Positions 55,163-64,000 of a stretch of DNA of 64,000 nucleotides are shown here, piece after piece. The notes under the pieces were generated by a model. That model was not told the origin of the DNA, ran no database searches, and worked only from the letters and a program-made list of their open reading frames with translations. The position numbers and the translations under genes are program-made. The DNA lies in assembly GCA_027483645.1 (NCBI GenBank), contig JAIXUD010000006.1, positions 113,596 through 177,595 of the forward strand. The letters run 5' to 3'. Source of the DNA: Sphingobacteriales bacterium (lineage in GTDB: Bacteria > Bacteroidota > Bacteroidia > Chitinophagales > CAIOSU01). How positions within the stretch are numbered: position 1 is the stretch's first letter; every line of letters starts with the position of its first letter.

Positions 55163-55886
55163 GCACTACTGCGTATTAGGTAGTATTTCTGTAATCGCTT
55201 GATTTTCTGGTCAAATAGTGCGCCTTTTATCACAAGGCCGTACTATTTTATGGGCATATGCAAAATACTAGCCACAAATGTTTTAGCTCCCGTTGTGCCT
55301 TAAGTCAAATGGTGGTAACTTTGCAAACCATGCTCATATTGCTTTGAATGTGATATGAAACATTGAGGGCCTCATTGACCAACTGATAAATTTGAACGAC
55401 AGACGGATTTGATTCAACGATGAAAAAAATGGCAAATGGAAAGTTTTTTCAAAAAAAATTTCCATTTCCACTTTTACAACGACTTGTGAATTGAGCAAAA
55501 TGAAATGTTAAATGCTTGCTACCAATGGTATATGATGTACGAAAAAGTCCGGTTTGGCTCAATGGATTTTAAGTGCTACATACAAAAAATTGCAAACAAG
55601 TGACAATTTTTGCTAATTTCGCGAATGATTTGCGTCAGCTATTTTTTTGGGGCTAAGAAAAAGTGATACAAATGGTATCTTTTATAGGTGTTACCACGTA
55701 GAAAGCTAATGTGGTACCGATAAATTGCGAATAAACCAACATGAAAATCACCAAATCAGTGTTTTTATTTAAAAAAAAACTTGACTTGTATTCCATCGAG
55801 GGGTACATTGCCACACGGCCAATGGTGTATTTCGTCCAATTGCCATATTAACACACAATATAACAAAGTATAAAAACCTTATCGTA
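55163..55886. other. AT-rich leader and promoter region of the giant gene
   Basis: No protein or known RNA gene is recognised in these 724 bp. A consensus promoter lies at 55293-55323; the remaining 560 bp before the ATG have A- and T-tracts (for example at 55440-55470 and 55764-55780) and no hairpin I could confirm as regulatory. Confidence 0.5.
55293..55323 (+). promoter_or_regulatory. Promoter of the giant SprB-type gene (TTG-N20-TAACTTTG)
   Basis: TTG at 55293-55295 and TAACTTTG at 55316-55323, spaced by 20 bp, match the Bacteroidota promoter. If used, the transcript has a leader of roughly 560 nt before ATG 55887. Confidence 0.65.
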
Positions 55887-58800
55887 ATGATAAAGTCCCG
55901 TTTTACCAACATTTTGTCAACAGTAGTCTGTTGTATCCTTTTGTTCACTCTGGTTCACTCGAATGCATTGGGTTTCCCTAGCGGAAACATATGTGCAGAC
56001 AAGATGGTATCCCCCGTGGGTACTACTTGCAGTTCCTATATTACCATTGTGGCCCAGAGCTCCTGCAACGGGGCAAACAGCGGTATTGCTACCGCAACTG
56101 TCTATAGTGGCACTGCACCTTATACCTATGCTTGGAGCAACGGTGCCACGGGCGCCACTGCTACAGGACTGGCAACGGGTACCTACACGGTTACAACTTG
56201 TGATAAAAATGGGTGTACGGCATCACAATCGGTATCTATATCCAGTGTGTCGCTAAACGTATCGGCCGGTGCTGATAAAACTATTTGCAGGGGCGGCTCC
56301 ACCCAACTAGGTGCTACGGGTGCTACCTTGTACTCATGGACCCCTACGACAGGCTTGAGCAATGCAAGCATAGCCAACCCAACAGCTAGCCCAACTGTAA
56401 CTACTACTTACACCGTAACGGGCGTTGTATCAAGTGGCGAGTTGGTAACCAACGGTAACTTCTCTTCAGGCAATACTGGCTTTACTAGCGGCTACAGTTA
56501 TGTATCACCTCCAGGAAATGGAAGTAAGCTGAATCCAGAAGGGCTGTATGCAGTAGATGCTAATGCTAACTCTTACCATGCTAACTTTTTCGGTACGGGC
56601 CGCGGCGGCTCTGGCAATTTTATGATCATTAACGGTGCAACGGTAGCGGGTGTTGACGTTTGGCGCCAAACTATCAACGTAAGTCCTAACACCGAATACT
56701 ATTTCTCCACTTGGATTACGGCACTTAACAATCTAGTATCAGCCAATTTGGCATTTAAAGTAAACGGGACTCTCATGGGGCCCGTTATTAGTTCGCCATC
56801 ATCACCCAACACCTGGATACAGTTTTATGCCGTTTGGAACTCAGGCAGTGCAACTACTGCCAACATTTCCATCGTAAACCAAAACACCATTGCCAATGGA
56901 AACGACTTTGGCTTGGATGATATCTCTTTTACCTCGGTATGTTCAAGAACCGATCAAGTAATTGTTAACGTAAATAGTACGAATGCCCATGCAGGGAACG
57001 ACCAAACGGTTTGTACCGGTCAGTCAGCTACCCTTACTGCTACTGGCGGCGGCACCTATGTTTGGAGCACCGGTGCAACCACTGCCAGCATTACTGTTAA
57101 CCCCGCTTCTACCACCACCTACACGGTAACGGTAACCAATAATAGCTGTACTGCTACTGATGACGTAAGAGTTACTAGGGTAAGTTCGGGCATCACTTCA
57201 ACCATAGCCAAAACCGATGTTGGTTGCAAAGCGGACAGTAACGTTGTATGCGCCCTTACATTAGCCACTAGCCAGCATGGATTGTTTTTGGACGATATTA
57301 CTGGCGACCCTTCAAAGTATTACAAAATTGTAGGTGGTACCGCTACCGCTACTAGATATAGCGACGGCCGCCTTAAGATTACGGGTACTTTCGAGAACGT
57401 GAGCGATGTAAACCGCAAATGGACCATCGACGTAATGTATACCAACAAAATGAACTGGACCGAGTTTAGCGCCCGTGGTGGAACTTGGAAAGGCGCAGCT
57501 GGTAATGTTGGTACCAACTACCTAAACTGGGACTATTATATAATGGACGTGAGCTATGCCAACAAACTTACCGGTAGCGGTACGTATGCCGGCAAAACCT
57601 TGAACCTTACCCACATGCCGAGCAACTATTTGTACGGTTTCCAAGTTGGGCAAGGTGCTAATGATATGACGGCCGATTGGGGCATGAGCGGCTGGTTTGA
57701 ACATACTGGCTCATACACCGGAAACGGTGATATTAACTTCGATGCTGTTTGCGATTCGACAGAACTTTTCCAGTCGAGCACCTGCAACGGCACTGCTAAC
57801 CTAAGCATAAGTGGAGGCACTGCGCCAATTACTTATGCTTGGAGCAATGGCCGTACTACCCAAGATTTAAATGGCCTATGTGCTGGCACCTATACCGTAA
57901 CTATTACTGATGGCACTGGTTGTACCACTACCCAATCGGTAACCATTGGCACCACTAGCACTCTATCAGTAGTATGTAACTCAACAGATGTTACCACCCA
58001 AAATGGTACCAACGGTACTGCCTCAGTTACTGTAGCTGGCGGTGTAACACCATATACTTACCTATGGAGCACTGGTCAAACTACCCAATCGTTAACTAAT
58101 CGCCCAGCGGGTGTATATAGTGTGACAGTAACCGACAAGAACGGTTGTTTTGTAGAATATGAATGTTACATTAAACAACCTAGCATTTGCGAAGGTTTCC
58201 GTACCCAAACCCAAGGTGGTTGGGGCGCGTCTCCTTCAGGCGGCAACCCTGGTACCTATTTGCATGCCAACTTTACTACCGCCTTCCCAAGCGGTGTAAC
58301 AGTAGGTTGTGCTACTGGCTTTACTTTGAGATTGACTTCGGCGCAGGCTGTAACCGATTTCTTACCATCTGGCAGCACCCCACGTGCATTGACAGCGAAC
58401 CTTACCAACCCAGGCGGTAGCTATAGCAACGTATTGGCAGGCCAAGTAGTGGCTTTGACACTTTCAGTAGGATTCGATAACGCTAACCCTGCCTTCGGCC
58501 CTAACACTACTGCGTTACAAAACTTGGTAGTGGTATCGGGTACTTTTGCCAACTGGACGGTGAGCCAAGTATTGGCCGAGGCCAACAAGAAGTTGGGCGG
58601 ATGCTCATCAATTTACTCCTTCAGCCAATTAAATGAAGTAGTAACCAAAATAAACGAAGATTATGTTGACGGTAATAACACAGGTAACTTCTTGAAATGT
58701 GGTATTGACCTTACTTCTATAAAAGTAGATGTTAAATGTTTTGGACAGCAAAACGGTTCCATTGACCTTTCCGCTTCGGGCGGTGTACTGCCGTATGCTT

Positions 58801-61800
58801 ATAGATGGAGCAATGGTGCTACTACGCAAGACCTAGTGAACGTTGCGGCCGGTACCTATAGCGTAACCGTAACTGCTGCAAACAACCTAACGGCAACTAC
58901 CAGTGTTACCATCACCCAGCCTGCACAGCTTAGCCTTACCGTTAGCAAAACTGAAGTTAGTTGCAACGGTATCTGCAATGGTACTTCAACTGCGGCCGTT
59001 TCAGGCGGCAAATCTCCATATACTTATTCATGGAGCAATGGTGATAAAACTGCTACAGCCGATAGTCTTTGTGCCGGTAGCTATACCGTAACAGTAACTG
59101 ATGCAAACAGTTGTACTGCTACAGCGGTTATCGCTTTGCAAAACTCTACCCAGCCGTGCAGCGGCCAAGTATGCTACCAAAGCCCTGACGACCCGAACGT
59201 ATATGCCACCTCTCTGTGGACAATCAACTGGAATACCAGCGGCACCTTTTTAACGGTTCGCACCACCTTCTCTAAGAGCTTTGTGGACAACACATACGGC
59301 ACCAACGCCATCGGCTGGGCCGGCGGTCATACCTTCAACAACTTGGTCGGTTCCGACCATTTGATTTTGTCATTATACAACCGCACAGGTGCGGAGGTTT
59401 TGGGCCTAAAGCTTGACTACATAAGCGCTTCGGCGGCGGTGCCATCAGGCTACCAGACCTTGGGCGTTTTGGGCGGTGATGGCGCCATGCTGGTGGGTAA
59501 CACGAGCGACGTAGTAAACGTTAAGACCTCCTTCTCGGAGAATTTCAACACCTATGGGTATGTGCTAACGGTAAATAGCCCCGCAACCGATACTTCCTAT
59601 ACCGTGAACCCTACCTATCCTAACTGGATATATGACGTATGGTACGAGGCTACGGTGAAACTGAGCGCTTTCGGCACTTCGGGTTTTTCTCACCCAGCGG
59701 TAACCGGCATACACGCCAGCCCGAGCAAGACTGGCAACAACACCGAGCTTGTGGAGCCAGGCCCATGTTGCGATGTGGCACTTAACGTTAGTAAAGTGGA
59801 TGGTACTTGCCAGCTACCACTTGCATCGGCAACTGCTATTGCCACCACAAGCTATCCTCCGCTATCTTATGCTTGGAGCAATGGTGGCAATACGGCAACC
59901 ATTAACAATCTGGTTTCTAATAGTTATACAGTTATTGCCACCGACTCGGAAGGTTGTACTGCCACCAAATCAATAACCGTAAACGATTATAACGGCATAA
60001 ATATTGGCTTGCAGAAGTATAACGAAGGTTGTTTGAATAAATGTGATGGCAGAATAGAACTAACCGTTTCGGGTGGTTCGGGCACATACACCTACCGTTG
60101 GAGCAATGGCGCAACTACAGCTAATATTTCGGCATTGTGCTCAGGCCAATTTACCGTAACCGTAACCGACAACCAAGGATGTACCGCTACCAAAACAGGA
60201 ACAATTACCGCAGCTGCGGGGCCTGCTCTTGCACTGCAAGCTACCAACGTATATTGCGCAGGCGATTGTAAAGGAGCAATTGATTTGACTTTGTTGCAAG
60301 GCCAAGCACCTATCACTTATCTATGGAGCGATGGCGCTACAACCCAAGACAGAACTGGGCTTTGCATCGGCCAATATTGTGTAACCGTTACCGATGTTTC
60401 TGGCTGTAAGGCTTCAAGTTGCATCAATATTACCGAGTTCAGCACCTTATCGGTGTTGTTTAATATTACCCAGCCAAATAACCAACATGCTGGTAGCATA
60501 TCTACCTCGGTTTATGGTGGCACTGCCCCTTATACCTATCGATGGAGTAATGGCAGCACAGCTAGCAACCTTACCAATGTTACCGCTGGCTCGTATAGTG
60601 TAACAGTAACCGATGCGAACGGCGTTGTAGTAAGCGCTTTGGCTATGGTGAACAACCTTAACCAGGTGAAGAGCGGTGCCTTTATCGTTGATATGGGTAT
60701 TGTACCTCAAACAATGAATAATGGATTGAAGCCTTATGGTTTGGTTTACGACTTGGTTCGAAACTTCAACGTGCCTATCAAGTGGGTTATTAACCCCAAC
60801 AAGGCTAAAGACGGAACTGATTTTACCCTCAACAACTATGACTTTAAAGGCGGTCCGTTTATTATCGAATCTGAGTATCGCACCCCTGCGGTTAATGCCC
60901 GGATTGCTTATTGGCAAACACAGGGTGTTGTAGGGGTAACCACTACTGTCGATATAACTGTACCGGTGTACGACTGCATTACTGGTTTTTCTAACCTTGT
61001 AGTTGACGAACAAAACGAGCAATTGGTTATACCTTATTTTAGCAATGCGGGTATTCCTAGTTCCATTTATCGGGTGGGTTTGCCATCTGATTTGGATGGT
61101 TGCGATGATACATACGCAATGCCTCACGCCGATCCGGAATGGTCTACACACCAATATTTGCGCACTTTTAACCGCCAGTACAAAGGTTATATTTGGTCGG
61201 GTTGCCATGCGCCAAGTGTGTTGGAAGGTATATTCAATCCAGCAAACCCATCGGAAAGGATGAACTTCTTGAGCACTACTGGTTTGCAGTGTTATAGCAA
61301 TAATGATTGTGGTTCGCTTATTACTGAGAGCCACGGCGCCCCCAATACCCCTTATACCTACGACCCGGCATATAACAGTGACCCTATCATGCAGTTTATG
61401 GGAGACCTTACCCCGTCTACTGAAAACGGTTCAGAACAATGGTACATACCCCTCTCAACTGGAAGATGGAATACCAATACAGCTCCAGCTATTACCACCA
61501 ACAACGGTACTGCTCCACGTAAAGGTGTTAAATTGGTTTTTGGCCCAGGATATAATAACTCTAGTTATGGCAAGGTGATGTATGAAGCTGGCCACACGGC
61601 TGCTGGTAGGGGAACCACAGCATCGCAAGTAGCGGCTCAGCGTGCGTTTTTTAACTTTTTGTTGACTGCCAGCATTGATAAGCGTTTGGACCTGGTATCG
61701 AACATACCAAGTACCTTTGTTAGCGGCATACCGCAAACGCTTAGTGTGCAAGCTACAGGCGGCACGGCACCTTACACCTATGCTTGGAGCACTATTTGCG

Positions 61801-64000
61801 CAGGAACCTTCAACAGTACCTCTGCTGCTTCTGTAACCTTTACTCCAGGTCAAGTGCCACCACAGAGCAAATGCAATATAACTGTTGTGGTTACCGATGC
61901 GTGCGGTCGTCGCACGTTTATTACCCAACCTATTGCATTCTTAAATAGCCCGCCAGTAAAACTAAGTGCCACAGTAACGGTTACTCCAGTTACTTGCATA
62001 GGTAGTTGTGATGGTACGGCTCAAGTAACTGTAACTGGTGGAACTCCTCCGTACATATATACCTGGAGCAATGGCGCTACGACCCCATCAATAAGCAACT
62101 TGTGTGCTGGCACATATACTGTTAATGTTAAGGATCAAAACAATTGTGATTCGACTTATGCGGTAACTGTGTTAAACCCAGATACACTTATAGCCAACAT
62201 TACCAAAACTGATGGAAATTGTGCAGGAAACTGCGATGGCACAGCCCAAGTAACAGTGAGTGGTGGAACTGCACCATATACTTACCTGTGGAGTAATGCC
62301 GCCACTTCTGCTAGCATTACTGGCTTATGCAGCGGAACATACACCGTAACCGCTACCGATAGCAAAGGTTGTAAGGTTATTAAATCAATAAACGTTACAT
62401 CCCGTCCAAAAGTAGAAGTAGTAGCAACAGCTACACCAGTGAGCTGCTTTGGAGGTTCTACAGGCTCAATAACTACAACAGTTACTGGCGGTACTTCACC
62501 ATTCACTTATATATGGACACCGGGCGGTGCCACTACCGCCAACCTTACTGGCCAAGGCATTGGCACCTTCACGGTAATAGTAACTGATGTAAATGGTTGT
62601 AAAGACACAGCTTCGGCTACCATTACCCAGCCGGCAGATAGCCTGAACGGTACTACCTCATCTACCCCGGTAAGTTGTATCGGTGGTACTGACGGCACTG
62701 CAACGGTTGTTGCCTCTGGTGGCACTGCCCCTTACACCTATGTATGGAGCACTTCCCCTGCGCGCACCACTGCTACCGTAACCGGCCTTCGTGTTGGCAA
62801 CTACACGGTAACTATTACCGATGCTAAAGGTTGTACCGTGGTTCGCACCGTAACGGTAACTGGTGTACCTCCATTAACTATTGGATCGGTACCTTCACCA
62901 GTACTTTGTAACGGCAGCAACACAGGTTCTATCAACGTAACTATTTCTGGTGGCACTGCTGGCTACACTTTCTTGTGGAGCAACGGTGCTACTACTGAGG
63001 ATATTACTGGCTTAACCGCTGGTACCTATAACGTAACCGTAACCGACAGCAAGGGTTGTGTAGCAACTGCTGGTGTAAGCGTTTCCCAGCCGCAACCGCT
63101 GGTTGCCACTGCTACCCCAGTAAATATTGCTTGTTTCGGTGGAAACACTGGCTCGGTAAATGTATCAGTAGTAGGCGGATCTTCACCGTTTACTTATATT
63201 TGGAGCAACGGCGCGTTAACTCGCGACATTACTGGTTTGGTTGCTGGCACTTACACGGTAACTGTAACAGACGTGAATGGTTGTAAGGATACCGTGAGTG
63301 CAACTGTTAATCAACAGAGCGCCCTACAGGTAACCGCAACCCCTACTGATGTTACTTGCTTCGGTTTTGCTAACGGCTCAATTACTACTGCCGTAAACGG
63401 TGGCGTTGCCCCTTACACTTACACTTGGGGTGCCGGCCAGCCAACTACTGCCAACCGCAGTAACTTGGCTCCAGATACTTACAACGTGACGGTAACCGAT
63501 GCGAACAACTGTACCGGCACCGCTACCACAACTGTATCGCAGCCGGCAGATAGCCTGAACGGTACTACCTCATCTACCCCGGTTAGCTGTATCGGTGGTA
63601 CTGACGGAACTATGACCGTGGTTGCCACTGGTGGCACTGCCCCTTACACTTATGTATGGAGCACTATTCCTGCCCGCACTACCGCTACCGTAACTGGCTT
63701 GCGTGTTGGCAACTATATTGTGACCATTACCGATGCCAAAGGTTGTACCGTGGTTCGCACCGTAACGGTAACTGGTGTACCGCCATTGACTATCGGATCG
63801 GTACCTAGCCCGGTTCTTTGTAACGGTGGCAACACAGGTTCAATCAACTTGACTATCAGCGGCGGTACCCCTGGCTACACTTTCTTGTGGAGCAACGGTG
63901 CTACTACCGAGGATATCACTGGCCTAACCGCTGGTACTTACAACGTAACCGTTACCGACCGCAACGGTTGTGTAAGCACTTCTGGTGTAACTGTCCAACA
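55887..64000 (+). CDS. Giant secreted SprB-repeat surface protein, C-terminus beyond window
   Basis: One open frame of 2704 residues runs to the window edge without a stop. Signal peptide (RFTNILSTVVCCILLFTLVHSNALG). SprB-type repeats (core GGTAPYTY-WSNGATT and AGTYTVTVTD-NGC) begin at about residue 54 and number about 17 plus partial ones. Between them are non-repeat domains at about residues 185-350 (NGNFSSGNTGF type), 434-620, 768-935 (GGWGASPSGGNPGTYLHANF), 1090-1295 and 1584-1935. From residue 2248 a 304-residue super-repeat of four SprB units is nearly duplicated. A role as adhesin or gliding-type surface filament is inferred from SprB. The secretion signal must lie beyond 64000. Confidence 0.9.
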   Translation, partial: MIKSRFTNILSTVVCCILLFTLVHSNALGFPSGNICADKMVSPVGTTCSSYITIVAQSSCNGANSGIATATVYSGTAPYTYAWSNGATGATATGLATGTYTVTTCDKNGCTASQSVSISSVSLNVSAGADKTICRGGSTQLGATGATLYSWTPTTGLSNASIANPTASPTVTTTYTVTGVVSSGELVTNGNFSSGNTGFTSGYSYVSPPGNGSKLNPEGLYAVDANANSYHANFFGTGRGGSGNFMIINGATVAGVDVWRQTINVSPNTEYYFSTWITALNNLVSANLAFKVNGTLMGPVISSPSSPNTWIQFYAVWNSGSATTANISIVNQNTIANGNDFGLDDISFTSVCSRTDQVIVNVNSTNAHAGNDQTVCTGQSATLTATGGGTYVWSTGATTASITVNPASTTTYTVTVTNNSCTATDDVRVTRVSSGITSTIAKTDVGCKADSNVVCALTLATSQHGLFLDDITGDPSKYYKIVGGTATATRYSDGRLKITGTFENVSDVNRKWTIDVMYTNKMNWTEFSARGGTWKGAAGNVGTNYLNWDYYIMDVSYANKLTGSGTYAGKTLNLTHMPSNYLYGFQVGQGANDMTADWGMSGWFEHTGSYTGNGDINFDAVCDSTELFQSSTCNGTANLSISGGTAPITYAWSNGRTTQDLNGLCAGTYTVTITDGTGCTTTQSVTIGTTSTLSVVCNSTDVTTQNGTNGTASVTVAGGVTPYTYLWSTGQTTQSLTNRPAGVYSVTVTDKNGCFVEYECYIKQPSICEGFRTQTQGGWGASPSGGNPGTYLHANFTTAFPSGVTVGCATGFTLRLTSAQAVTDFLPSGSTPRALTANLTNPGGSYSNVLAGQVVALTLSVGFDNANPAFGPNTTALQNLVVVSGTFANWTVSQVLAEANKKLGGCSSIYSFSQLNEVVTKINEDYVDGNNTGNFLKCGIDLTSIKVDVKCFGQQNGSIDLSASGGVLPYAYRWSNGATTQDLVNVAAGTYSVTVTAANNLTATTSVTITQPAQLSLTVSKTEVSCNGICNGTSTAAVSGGKSPYTYSWSNGDKTATADSLCAGSYTVTVTDANSCTATAVIALQNSTQPCSGQVCYQSPDDPNVYATSLWTINWNTSGTFLTVRTTFSKSFVDNTYGTNAIGWAGGHTFNNLVGSDHLILSLYNRTGAEVLGLKLDYISASAAVPSGYQTLGVLGGDGAMLVGNTSDVVNVKTSFSENFNTYGYVLTVNSPATDTSYTVNPTYPNWIYDVWYEATVKLSAFGTSGFSHPAVTGIHASPSKTGNNTELVEPGPCCDVALNVSKVDGTCQLPLASATAIATTSYPPLSYAWSNGGNTATINNLVSNSYTVIATDSEGCTATKSITVNDYNGINIGLQKYNEGCLNKCDGRIELTVSGGSGTYTYRWSNGATTANISALCSGQFTVTVTDNQGCTATKTGTITAAAGPALALQATNVYCAGDCKGAIDLTLLQGQAPITYLWSDGATTQDRTGLCIGQYCVTVTDVSGCKASSCINITEFSTLSVLFNITQPNNQHAGSISTSVYGGTAPYTYRWSNGSTASNLTNVTAGSYSVTVTDANGVVVSALAMVNNLNQVKSGAFIVDMGIVPQTMNNGLKPYGLVYDLVRNFNVPIKWVINPNKAKDGTDFTLNNYDFKGGPFIIESEYRTPAVNARIAYWQTQGVVGVTTTVDITVPVYDCITGFSNLVVDEQNEQLVIPYFSNAGIPSSIYRVGLPSDLDGCDDTYAMPHADPEWSTHQYLRTFNRQYKGYIWSGCHAPSVLEGIFNPANPSERMNFLSTTGLQCYSNNDCGSLITESHGAPNTPYTYDPAYNSDPIMQFMGDLTPSTENGSEQWYIPLSTGRWNTNTAPAITTNNGTAPRKGVKLVFGPGYNNSSYGKVMYEAGHTAAGRGTTASQVAAQRAFFNFLLTASIDKRLDLVSNIPSTFVSGIPQTLSVQATGGTAPYTYAWSTICAGTFNSTSAASVTFTPGQVPPQSKCNITVVVTDACGRRTFITQPIAFLNSPPVKLSATVTVTPVTCIGSCDGTAQVTVTGGTPPYIYTWSNGATTPSISNLCAGTYTVNVKDQNNCDSTYAVTVLNPDTLIANITKTDGNCAGNCDGTAQVTVSGGTAPYTYLWSNAATSASITGLCSGTYTVTATDSKGCKVIKSINVTSRPKVEVVATATPVSCFGGSTGSITTTVTGGTSPFTYIWTPGGATTANLTGQGIGTFTVIVTDVNGCKDTASATITQPADSLNGTTSSTPVSCIGGTDGTATVVASGGTAPYTYVWSTSPARTTATVTGLRVGNYTVTITDAKGCTVVRTVTVTGVPPLTIGSVPSPVLCNGSNTGSINVTISGGTAGYTFLWSNGATTEDITGLTAGTYNVTVTDSKGCVATAGVSVSQPQPLVATATPVNIACFGGNTGSVNVSVVGGSSPFTYIWSNGALTRDITGLVAGTYTVTVTDVNGCKDTVSATVNQQSALQVTATPTDVTCFGFANGSITTAVNGGVAPYTYTWGAGQPTTANRSNLAPDTYNVTVTDANNCTGTATTTVSQPADSLNGTTSSTPVSCIGGTDGTMTVVATGGTAPYTYVWSTIPARTTATVTGLRVGNYIVTITDAKGCTVVRTVTVTGVPPLTIGSVPSPVLCNGGNTGSINLTISGGTPGYTFLWSNGATTEDITGLTAGTYNVTVTDRNGCVSTSGVTVQ
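62628..64000 (+). repeat. 912-bp tandem super-repeat inside the giant gene
   Basis: Copy A (62628-63539) and copy B (63540 onward, cut by the window) begin CAGCCGGCAGATAGCCTGAA and stay nearly identical, with scattered substitutions. Each copy codes four SprB-type units (304 residues). Confidence 0.85.

Noticed and set aside
60447..61334. 295-codon open frame on the minus strand
   Set aside because: It is antisense to the giant SprB-type gene and biased in composition; the plus-strand frame is continuous.

Overview
The window is a stretch of chromosome from a member of the Bacteroidota; family and genus cannot be fixed from the sequence. The evidence is consistent. At least nine secreted proteins end in type IX secretion (T9SS) type A C-terminal sorting domains. 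There are SprB-type repeat proteins, a HmuY-like protein paired with a TonB-dependent receptor, DUF4199, DUF3127 and GbsR-type proteins, an efp-accB-accC operon, and an isolated atpD-atpC pair. Promoters match the Bacteroidota TTG-N19/20-TAnnTTTG form. I found no tRNA or 16S/23S/5S rRNA gene, CRISPR array, integrase or conventional transposase.

Layout. 1-2.8 kb: a HmuY-like T9SS protein and a TonB-dependent receptor cut by the left edge (probable haem or metallophore uptake), both on the minus strand. 3.2-9.8 kb: thrC, a lipoprotein, a GbsR-type regulator, a DUF3127 protein with an SSB-like tail, two DUF4199 membrane proteins, a PARG-like (TIGR02452) protein with an altered active-site loop, and a membrane-anchored SGNH hydrolase. 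10-16.3 kb: a 1743-residue protein with 15 SprB-type repeats and a secreted choice-of-anchor V protein. 16.5-25.7 kb: housekeeping genes (DUF983, accC, accB, efp, ferredoxin-NADP reductase, an FtsB/DivIC-like protein, MmcQ/YjbR, atpC, atpD) mixed with small hypotheticals. 25.7-30.8 kb: a repeat-rich accessory zone with an unusual terminase-like hypothetical gene, several inverted-repeat elements, a BBP2-type porin flanked by two direct copies of one element, and an alpha/beta hydrolase. 31.1-33.4 kb: a phasin-like gene, a topoisomerase IB gene broken by one in-frame TGA, and rnpB. 33.8-40.2 kb: T9SS cargo, namely two tandem choice-of-anchor V paralogues, a beta-propeller protein and a lysyl oxidase-like protein. 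40.3-46.9 kb: a marR-tolC-adaptor-RND efflux operon. 46.9-49.6 kb: a 7-bp tandem repeat, a GIY-YIG nuclease gene inside long inverted repeats, a pentapeptide-repeat protein and two P460-like cytochromes. 49.9-64 kb: a modular T9SS protein, a secreted esterase-like protein, and the first 2704 residues of a giant SprB-type surface protein that runs off the right edge.

How it fits together: much of the coding capacity builds an exported surface (adhesin-like repeat proteins, an oxidative cross-linking candidate, haem-motif proteins, porin, TonB uptake, efflux). The intergenic DNA is unusually rich in short dispersed repeats. Two low-complexity families share one head sequence. Another forms inverted repeats around a GIY-YIG nuclease gene and has a gene-less relative inside the efflux operon; this is the best candidate here for an undescribed mobile system.
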